The notes under the pieces: generated by a model | What the model saw: only the letters and a program-made list of their open reading frames with translations | The model's database searches: none | Told to the model about the DNA's origin: nothing | Shown here: positions 1 to 5,959 of the stretch, in pieces | Layout of the letters: every line of letters begins with the position of its first letter | Numbering within the stretch: the stretch's first letter is position 1 | Source of the DNA: Pseudobacteriovorax antillogorgiicola | Lineage (GTDB): Bacteria > Bdellovibrionota_B > Oligoflexia > Oligoflexales > RGVZ01 | Assembly (NCBI GenBank): GCA_945897695.1 | Contig: CAMDGW010000121.1 | Coordinates: forward strand, 1 to 7,223 | DNA length: 7,223 nucleotides | Reading direction: 5' to 3' | Program-made: the position numbers and the translations under genes

Positions 1-3000
1 AGCAAGATCAAAGCAAACATCAAAAAGCGAATTCCCAAGCTCGTCTCTTGGATGAGCTACATTGAATCTGATGGCAAGATCAAAACAGTTGCGGAAATCG
101 CCCCCACCAGCGACGCCAGAAAAATACAGAAGGACCTGAGCGTTAATCGTCCCGCCAAAATGGGTACAAGCATTGGCTGGACCGTCACGATCGCTCATAC
201 GCAAACCCTGTTAACCGTCCAGTTTACCGATGCCTTCATGATCGGCGACGAAATCCCGTCTTGGTGGGCAGACCTAGCATCAGCTGTTTCTGAGGCCCTA
301 GCTCCGTTTTCTTTAAAGGTATGGGACACACGTCACCTACGCGAGATTCAACTTCCACTGGCAGCCATTGGTAGCACCAACCACAAAGCAAAGTCTTACC
401 GCGGACCAATAGGAGCTCTAGCAGCAGTTGAAATTCCAATTCCCCTCAAGACGACTCGGCTTGATTCAGGACTTATGATTGAGACCACCACGGAACAAAC
501 GACGCCGTCAGACACTCCGATCGAAATCCTTGAAGCAAGGGAAACATCCGAAGTTTGGCGGGATATTGACCGCAAAATAATCCAGCGTAAAGCAGTAGGA
601 CAAACACCCGCCACACTCAACCAGGAGGCCGACTTACTTGCGCGTATTGCTGCCGATCCGAAGATGGACTACGAATGCCCAGCAGCGTTTAATGCCATGC
701 TCTCTGGCCCAGCGGCGAGCAATTCGCTTCTGTGCATGACGGGCGCCATGCGAATAGCCGATAAAAAAGGTAAAACCGAAGTAAAGCTTCAAGTCCTTTC
801 AGACATCGTTCGTCGCGTCAGCACAATCTATGGCCCGATTGAATCCATCACCCCTTTAGCCAGAATCGTTCCCGAGACGCTGGGTGATTCCTGGGCCACG
901 GTCAATCCTGAGATAGCCTATCGCGCCTGGAATGCTGCCTTGGATCAGGCACTTCCGAACCCTCGCATTCTAAGGAAAATATCAAAACTCGCTATGGCAA
1001 CAGGAGACCTAGAGCGCGAGATCGACGCCCTACTAAAAATCATCGCATCTGAGCGCCGGAAGTCGGAAGTAAACCAAGTTTCAGAACGACTTGTAACTAT
1101 CATGGCCACCAATCCAGAACAGAAGAAATACCGCACAGCCGACATCAACTCGGTACTTGAGCGAGCAATCTCAACCATCCCGGACAACCCTAAACTCGCA
1201 CTTGGAATCGCCTCCATCCTTGGGAACAATGGTCGTCACCGAGAAGCATTATCTGCACTAGAAGAAATCATCTCCGCAAAAAATTCTCTAATCACGCCCG
1301 AGCTAAGTGCTGCAATAAATCTTGCGATAGCTAGAATTTGGCACACAAAAGAAAACAACATCAAAATCGCCACATCTCGGTATATCGCAGCAACTCCAGA
1401 AGGCATTAAAGTCACCGATGATGTTTTGGCAGAAGTAGAAAATTTTTTCTTATCAGTCGGAAACACCGAACAAGCACAAAGAATTTTAAGACTTCGATCC
1501 CAGCAATCGGATCCGGCCTCCCGCCTCAAAGCCCTGGAACGCAGCGCCAAGTTCCATGCCGATCAAAAAAATATTGAATTAGCGGCGCCAGAAATTTTAG
1601 AGCTGATGGCAGCTGGCATCATTAGAACTTGGTTCAAAGAAATTTTGGAAAACTTCGCGCAGGAGTTTCACTCCCAGACGGCGTCTATCGTCACGGCCAT
1701 GCTTGACATCAATACCGAGGAACTCAGTCGAGATGAGCAGTCTCAATGGCGACTTGCCGCAGCTCGGATAGCCTCGTCAAGAGCTGACTTACAAGACGTA
1801 TCCCTTAAAACCATGCAAGAAGGCCGAATTATCCCACTTATTAATCAAGACGAGGCGAACACCGTCATCACCATTCTCCTGAAGGAAAAGCGGACGCAAC
1901 AAGCATCGGAGTTCATCACCTGTCGGCTTTCATTTGCCCAGGAAAAAGAAACTAAAGCACTACTGAAGATAATCGTCGCACATGATCTCTCCAGTTTGGA
2001 TGGGCTCTACGAAAACGCAATCGCTGAGAACGCCTCTCGCACAAACGATCTTGAGATCACCACATCCAGAATTCAACGTCATCTTAGCCAAAAAAGAACC
2101 CTCGAACTAAAATCGCTCGTTAACGCCCATGAAGCCTCCTTGGCGGGCAGTACACTTTTAGGTCAGCTTGAAGAAATAGTTATCGACGCAATCTGCAAGT
2201 CAGGAAATCAAGCCTTCTCAGAAATACTTGAGGACATGACTGATCGCAAATTAAATGATCCTGCAGTAACAACTACAGCAAAAAACCTATTCATAAAGAC
2301 GATCATCACATCTGGGTTTGTCGACCTCGGCTCGCGACTACTCATTAAAGAGATACGAAATGGCAATCTATGCATAACCGATGAATCAGTCGTTGAAGAA
2401 CTCACCCAAGCAGACGCGCTTATCCTGCCGAAGTGGCACAAAATGGCGCGCGACGCTGCAGATAACCAAGAAAAACGTCTACACCACACAAAAAGGTGTT
2501 TTGCCATTTGGATGTCGTCCAACGAGCGTCCATCAATATTAATTGATCTGATCACTGAGCTTGGCGAAGCAGGCCTAATGACAGTTGATAAGCTTGAATT
2601 GATGGAGTTTCTCTGCGCAAGAGACAAACAAATCGGAAAATGGCTTGAGACTCTGAGTTCATTTATCACCAAGTCTGCAAGAGACGATCAACAAGCATTC
2701 ATTTATTGGGGCATCCGCGTTATCAATAGCCGCCTTGACAACCCAGAGATGGCTGCAGAATATTGCCTAACATGCTGGACCGATCGAGCTGAGCTGGATT
2801 TCGAAGACCTTTTCACAATAGCAACACTATACTACCTTGGAAATTCTTTGCTTAATGCTCAGTCTTACTTACTGCGAATGCTTAATAATCCCGAAATTCT
2901 GCAAAATCAAAGCCTTCTCTTAGCAAGCTTAGACACACTATCTCGCTGTCGTCTGGACCGAGCTCATTTTGCGACCATCACACAAACCCTCCTTGCCTGG

Positions 3001-4965
3001 TCTAGAGCGGGATCCACTGAAACATTGACCGACGCCCTCGTCAATCGCTCCATCGAGTGGCAGGTTGCTGGTAACGAAGATCTAAACCACAAGTTTATCC
3101 ATGAGTTTGAAAAAGAATCGCCCGAGCGCTTAGCCAATATGGCGGCGCAAATCATCGGCAAATCCGAACGATCAGGAAGTAGTATCGGCCGACTTTTGGC
3201 AAGCTGGCGCGAACAACTGGGAGCCGGTGAACAGATGGCCAAATGGTGGGAAATGATCGGGTTACTCAACCAAGATAGATACCTTGGACAACTTAAACGC
3301 CCGTCACGCACTGAAATCATCTATCTGTATGCGCGACATCTTTTTGATTCCGACATGACTCGATTTGACTCCATACCGATCTTCGAAGCTCTTTCTAGCG
3401 AAAATATCATGGATTCCAGGTCATGGATCCCACTGTATTCTCTTTATGAAGAGACTAGCTCACGACAGAAACTGTGCGCACACCTGGAGTACATCATCCC
3501 ACTTGTTCAAAAAGATCGCAGTGTACTGGAACAGACTCCTTTTACACTCGAATCTCTCAAAAACTCGCTAAAAAGAGCGCGAGGGACAAATCATGGATCA
3601 TTTGAGATAAATTTTGAGAAAGCTGCGCTACAAAAACAAAGAGATTTTGACGTTCAAGAGCGCGCAGCACAGATGCAAAAAGCGTGGTTTGCTGCGACTC
3701 CCGCTGTGCAAATTGCATCGCCATCAGTCGCCTCAGGTGAACAGACTGACTCGGAAATTCGGGAAACAATCATGGCGTTTCAATTCGGTCAATCGTCGGC
3801 TCAGCATTTTGACGCGGGAGCAGCGATGGCACTCATCCCAGAAGAGACGAACGAAGACGCTCCCCAGTTCGATGAACCCGTGCAAACAGATCGAAGGACC
3901 GCCCGTGCTCGGGCATCTGAGACCAAAAATGAAAATGATGACATCAAAACCGGTAGGGTCGCCAGTCTCGACTGGCGTGAATTAGTTTTAGCCGAAAAAG
4001 TGTCACCTGGATCGACCGAGCGCATCATGACCATGGCGTTTGCAAGCGATATCGAAAAGCATATTGCGGTTCAGTGCGCAGGCTTAATGAATGCAGAAAT
4101 GAGAGCTCTTGACGCATGGCACTGGCAGTCCTGGCGAAATCCGGAAACCTGTGATTACACACAGTCTCCTAAGGGACGGTTGCCAGATCTCGAAAATATG
4201 AAACACTACGGAGGCGCACTCCACAGACTGCTGAGGCTCATATCCCCAATCCTCACAAGAGCAGGTCGTCGCAAGTTCCTGATCGAGAGTAAATTACAGG
4301 AGCTCGGATTACCTTCAACAACGACTATGACACCCTTGGATTTTGAACATCCGATCATCGAACGTTGTGCACTCGCATATTTCAAGCCACATATTGAAGT
4401 AGCTAAGATCAAATTTATCGATACGCCTGGGATGGGCCTGCATGTGTTTTTTGATTTACGCACAAGAAGTGTACATTTTGACGCTCAGTGGCAGGCCAAG
4501 TTACCCAGAACGATTCTGGCGCATAAGATCATCGAAATCTTCGTGAGCAACCAACGCGGCCAGTCCGCGTTAATTGATTTGAACCCAGTCACAGACATCA
4601 TCCCAATGATCGATGAAATCTCGAGCATATTGACATCAAGTGGTCTTGCCCGACTACAAATCGCGTTTGGCATGCAGCACAGGGAGATTAGCCAAGAGCT
4701 TCGCAACATTAATAAAGAGCAGCTCGTATCTTTATTGAGTGTCGCCGGAAAACCCGGCATGCGTGAGATCAAGCAGCTCCAGCACGAAATGAAACTCAAA
4801 AATCTCGCAACAGTTCTAGCGTCCACACTTGATGTGGTTGGGCTACTCGAATCCCTTTGCGGACAAGACCTTTGTGAGACAGCGGTTCTGACTCCAAAGT
4901 CGATTCTCAAGGTTCACAACTTGGCCAAAGACGTATTAATCCTTGCCACCAAGCTGACTATTTAA
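1..4965 (+). CDS. Giant TPR-like helical-repeat protein with a W-rich C-terminal domain, 5'-partial
   Basis: I do not recognise a named gene. The frame is open from base 1. The first ATG (base 52) has no Shine-Dalgarno-like stretch before it, and 17 in-frame codons precede it (SKIKANIKKRIPKLVSW), so the start probably lies upstream. Counting Met52 as residue 1: residues 1-160 form a mixed, partly beta-like region (GWTVTIAH, LLTVQFTD, IPSWWADL). A Thr/Pro-rich joint follows near 144-158. From about 165 to 1180 it is almost continuous amphipathic helix with degenerate TPR-like units, clearest near 303 (NPRILRKISKLAMATGDLE), 379 (NPKLALGIASILGNNGRHRE), 461 (ENFFLSVGNTEQAQRIL) and 920 (LFTIATLYYLGNSLLNAQ). 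A charged helix (1183-1212) leads to an Ala/Ser/Glu/Asp-rich linker (1214-1305). A globular domain closes the protein, with WHWQSWRNPE at 1356-1365 and PGMGLHVFFDLRTRS from 1459. No transmembrane segment, P-loop or HExxH motif is visible; any signal peptide would be off-window. TPR arrays usually bind proteins, so a scaffold role is inference only. Confidence 0.85.
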   Translation, partial: SKIKANIKKRIPKLVSWMSYIESDGKIKTVAEIAPTSDARKIQKDLSVNRPAKMGTSIGWTVTIAHTQTLLTVQFTDAFMIGDEIPSWWADLASAVSEALAPFSLKVWDTRHLREIQLPLAAIGSTNHKAKSYRGPIGALAAVEIPIPLKTTRLDSGLMIETTTEQTTPSDTPIEILEARETSEVWRDIDRKIIQRKAVGQTPATLNQEADLLARIAADPKMDYECPAAFNAMLSGPAASNSLLCMTGAMRIADKKGKTEVKLQVLSDIVRRVSTIYGPIESITPLARIVPETLGDSWATVNPEIAYRAWNAALDQALPNPRILRKISKLAMATGDLEREIDALLKIIASERRKSEVNQVSERLVTIMATNPEQKKYRTADINSVLERAISTIPDNPKLALGIASILGNNGRHREALSALEEIISAKNSLITPELSAAINLAIARIWHTKENNIKIATSRYIAATPEGIKVTDDVLAEVENFFLSVGNTEQAQRILRLRSQQSDPASRLKALERSAKFHADQKNIELAAPEILELMAAGIIRTWFKEILENFAQEFHSQTASIVTAMLDINTEELSRDEQSQWRLAAARIASSRADLQDVSLKTMQEGRIIPLINQDEANTVITILLKEKRTQQASEFITCRLSFAQEKETKALLKIIVAHDLSSLDGLYENAIAENASRTNDLEITTSRIQRHLSQKRTLELKSLVNAHEASLAGSTLLGQLEEIVIDAICKSGNQAFSEILEDMTDRKLNDPAVTTTAKNLFIKTIITSGFVDLGSRLLIKEIRNGNLCITDESVVEELTQADALILPKWHKMARDAADNQEKRLHHTKRCFAIWMSSNERPSILIDLITELGEAGLMTVDKLELMEFLCARDKQIGKWLETLSSFITKSARDDQQAFIYWGIRVINSRLDNPEMAAEYCLTCWTDRAELDFEDLFTIATLYYLGNSLLNAQSYLLRMLNNPEILQNQSLLLASLDTLSRCRLDRAHFATITQTLLAWSRAGSTETLTDALVNRSIEWQVAGNEDLNHKFIHEFEKESPERLANMAAQIIGKSERSGSSIGRLLASWREQLGAGEQMAKWWEMIGLLNQDRYLGQLKRPSRTEIIYLYARHLFDSDMTRFDSIPIFEALSSENIMDSRSWIPLYSLYEETSSRQKLCAHLEYIIPLVQKDRSVLEQTPFTLESLKNSLKRARGTNHGSFEINFEKAALQKQRDFDVQERAAQMQKAWFAATPAVQIASPSVASGEQTDSEIRETIMAFQFGQSSAQHFDAGAAMALIPEETNEDAPQFDEPVQTDRRTARARASETKNENDDIKTGRVASLDWRELVLAEKVSPGSTERIMTMAFASDIEKHIAVQCAGLMNAEMRALDAWHWQSWRNPETCDYTQSPKGRLPDLENMKHYGGALHRLLRLISPILTRAGRRKFLIESKLQELGLPSTTTMTPLDFEHPIIERCALAYFKPHIEVAKIKFIDTPGMGLHVFFDLRTRSVHFDAQWQAKLPRTILAHKIIEIFVSNQRGQSALIDLNPVTDIIPMIDEISSILTSSGLARLQIAFGMQHREISQELRNINKEQLVSLLSVAGKPGMREIKQLQHEMKLKNLATVLASTLDVVGLLESLCGQDLCETAVLTPKSILKVHNLAKDVLILATKLTI
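3901..3914. repeat. Short perfect GC hairpin (5-bp stem, 4-base loop) in the linker region
   Basis: GCCCG (3901-3905) pairs with CGGGC (3910-3914) around TGCT, 45 bases before a stronger 7-bp hairpin. It lies within the linker coding for TARARAS. Only the complementarity is observed; function is unknown and chance occurrence is likely. Confidence 0.3.
3960..3977. repeat. Perfect inverted repeat (7-bp stem, 4-base loop) inside the giant gene
   Basis: CGCCAGT (3960-3966) pairs perfectly with ACTGGCG (3971-3977) around the loop CTCG. It falls exactly where the disordered linker meets the C-terminal domain, coding for part of RVASLDWRE. It is followed by A/T-rich sequence (TGAATTAGTTTTA) that is not a clean T-tract. 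I can see the symmetry directly; any role in RNA folding, pausing or protein binding is speculative, and a stem this size can arise by chance. Confidence 0.45.
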
Positions 4966-4970
4966 CTTTG
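4966..4970. other. Five-base convergent junction between giant gene and epmA
   Basis: The TAA of the forward giant gene ends at 4965 and the TAG of reverse-strand epmA (CTA on the + strand) begins at 4971. The junction can fold only into an A/T-only 5-bp stem (ATTTA at 4960-4964 with TAAAT at 4972-4976, 7-base loop). That is too weak to call an intrinsic terminator. A second 5-bp pairing (CTCGA 4979-4983 with TCGAG 4999-5003) lies in the 3' end of epmA and has no T-tract. Transcripts from both strands probably overlap at their 3' ends. Confidence 0.6.
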
Positions 4971-5945
4971 CTAAATTCCTCGAAAAGAAATTGCCGCATC
5001 GAGCGTTGATGCGCCAGCGACTAAGGCAAGCCAGCGATCAAAACCGAGTGCGTTTCCTGCACATGGCCTCACAAACCGAGACATTGCGTGATAGAACTCT
5101 TCATCCTCTGGCACGTCGGGATATCCTTGGGCGCGTCGCAATGCCATGGCTTCGCCAATTCGCTGTCGGTTTTCTGACTCTCCGGTCAACTCGTAAAAAC
5201 CATTACAGAGCTCAACTCGACCCAGATAAAACTCAAATCGCGAGGCTTTACCGTTGTCGACCACAGCCAAAGCTGCCTGTGATGCAGGATAATCCATCAA
5301 GACGCAACCTTTTATCGCCGCAATTCTTGGCTCGATACGCTCAATCAGCACCTTGAAATAGGCTGTTTCGAAATCGTCGGCTTTTTGAACAGATATCACG
5401 CCTGCTTTTAAAGCTTTAGCTGCCAACTCTGGATCTCCATCACACAAATCAATACCCGCCCAATTCTTAAAGGCGTCAAACACTCCCATCCACTCAAACT
5501 TTGCGGGTAGTATATTTTCAGGCCTGATACCAGTCACCGATGCCATCGCATCCGCTGTCGCACGCAGGAACTCCTCAGTCTCCCGAATCATTCCATGGTA
5601 GGACAATCCAATCTGGTACCATTCAAGCATGGTAAATTCAGGGTTATGCCATTCACTAAGTTCACCGCTATTTCTAAAGCAAGGCGCCATTTGGTAGGCC
5701 CGGTCCAAACCTTCTGACATGATACGCTTCATGTGAAGCTCGGGACTGCTGCGCAGCCATCGCTGGTGAACTTTTCCCAGCTGGTCCTGCCAACTGGTCT
5801 GAAAATATTGGAGGTGAACCTCGGTGCCAGGACAGCGAGTTACTACTGGCGTATCCACTTCAAGGTAGTCGAGACGTTCAAAAAAAGATCGTGTGGCACG
5901 CTTCAGCGCATCACGATGCTTTAGAATTGAAATTAAATTTTTCAT
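4971..5945 (-). CDS. epmA: EpmA (PoxA/GenX), elongation factor P lysine ligase
   Basis: EpmA is a cytoplasmic paralogue of class II lysyl-tRNA synthetase. It activates lysine (beta-lysine in E. coli, supplied by EpmB) with ATP and joins it to a conserved lysine of EF-P, which relieves ribosome stalling at proline runs. The 324 residues match the roughly 325 of E. coli EpmA and form only a catalytic core, without the N-terminal anticodon-binding OB domain of true LysRS. Visible motifs are: motif 1 near 28-39 (LEVDTPVVTRCPG); the EpmA-type SSPELHMKRI at 66-75; motif 2 from FRN (90-92) to HNPEFTMLEWY (100-110); YPASQAALA at 219-227; the amino-acid-pocket strand ELCNGFYELTGE at 245-256; and motif 3, GNALGFDRWLALVAG, at 297-311 with its arginine R304. 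I chose ATG at 5945 because it overlaps the uvrA stop; the in-frame TTG one codon earlier is less likely. After FRN the usual Glu is replaced by Ser-Gly-Glu. It lies directly downstream of uvrA. EF-P and EpmB are not in the window. Confidence 0.95.
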   Translation of the reverse strand: MKNLISILKHRDALKRATRSFFERLDYLEVDTPVVTRCPGTEVHLQYFQTSWQDQLGKVHQRWLRSSPELHMKRIMSEGLDRAYQMAPCFRNSGELSEWHNPEFTMLEWYQIGLSYHGMIRETEEFLRATADAMASVTGIRPENILPAKFEWMGVFDAFKNWAGIDLCDGDPELAAKALKAGVISVQKADDFETAYFKVLIERIEPRIAAIKGCVLMDYPASQAALAVVDNGKASRFEFYLGRVELCNGFYELTGESENRQRIGEAMALRRAQGYPDVPEDEEFYHAMSRFVRPCAGNALGFDRWLALVAGASTLDAAISFRGI

Positions 5946-5959
5946 CAATGAAAATCTCT
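5943..5959 (-). promoter_or_regulatory. uvrA stop / epmA start overlap (TGATG) with weak ribosome binding site
   Basis: Read on the reverse strand, the uvrA stop TGA (5947-5945) shares its final A with the ATG start of epmA (5945-5943). A weak purine run, AGAGA, sits at 5959-5955, about 9 bases before the ATG and inside the uvrA reading frame. This is the usual layout for termination-reinitiation coupling. It implies that epmA depends at least partly on translation and transcription of uvrA. No room exists here for a separate terminator, and no clear promoter is visible in the end of uvrA. Confidence 0.7.

Noticed and set aside
945..1550. Two consecutive reverse-strand open frames (945-1229 and 1236-1550)
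   Set aside because: Both mirror the helical-repeat coding sequence and show no family features; the closeness of the pair is coincidental.
2208..2672. Reverse-strand open frame of 154 codons within the giant gene
   Set aside because: Ser- and Arg-rich, with no motif. It lies wholly inside a strong forward frame with protein-like periodicity, so it is a shadow frame.
3614..3985. Forward open frame of 123 codons in another frame over the linker region
   Set aside because: Lys/Arg-rich frame-shifted reading of the giant gene. The main frame continues unbroken into a convincing domain, so there is no frameshift to explain.
4400..4600. Possible metalloprotease site in the C-terminal domain of the giant protein
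   Set aside because: His residues are present but there is no HExxH or similar zinc-binding pattern.
4744..4758. GCCGG/CCGGC hairpin as a terminator for the giant gene
   Set aside because: Only 5 bp, about 200 bases before the stop codon, and not followed by a T-tract; it simply encodes AGKPG.
4485..4910. Reverse-strand open frame of 141 codons over the C-terminal domain
   Set aside because: Composition is Ser/Arg/Cys-rich as expected of an antisense shadow; it has no recognisable domain and no ribosome binding site that stood out.
4971..5945. Possible lysyl-tRNA synthetase (LysS)
   Set aside because: It lacks the N-terminal anticodon-binding OB domain. Its length and the motifs SSPELHMKR and YPASQAALA fit EpmA.
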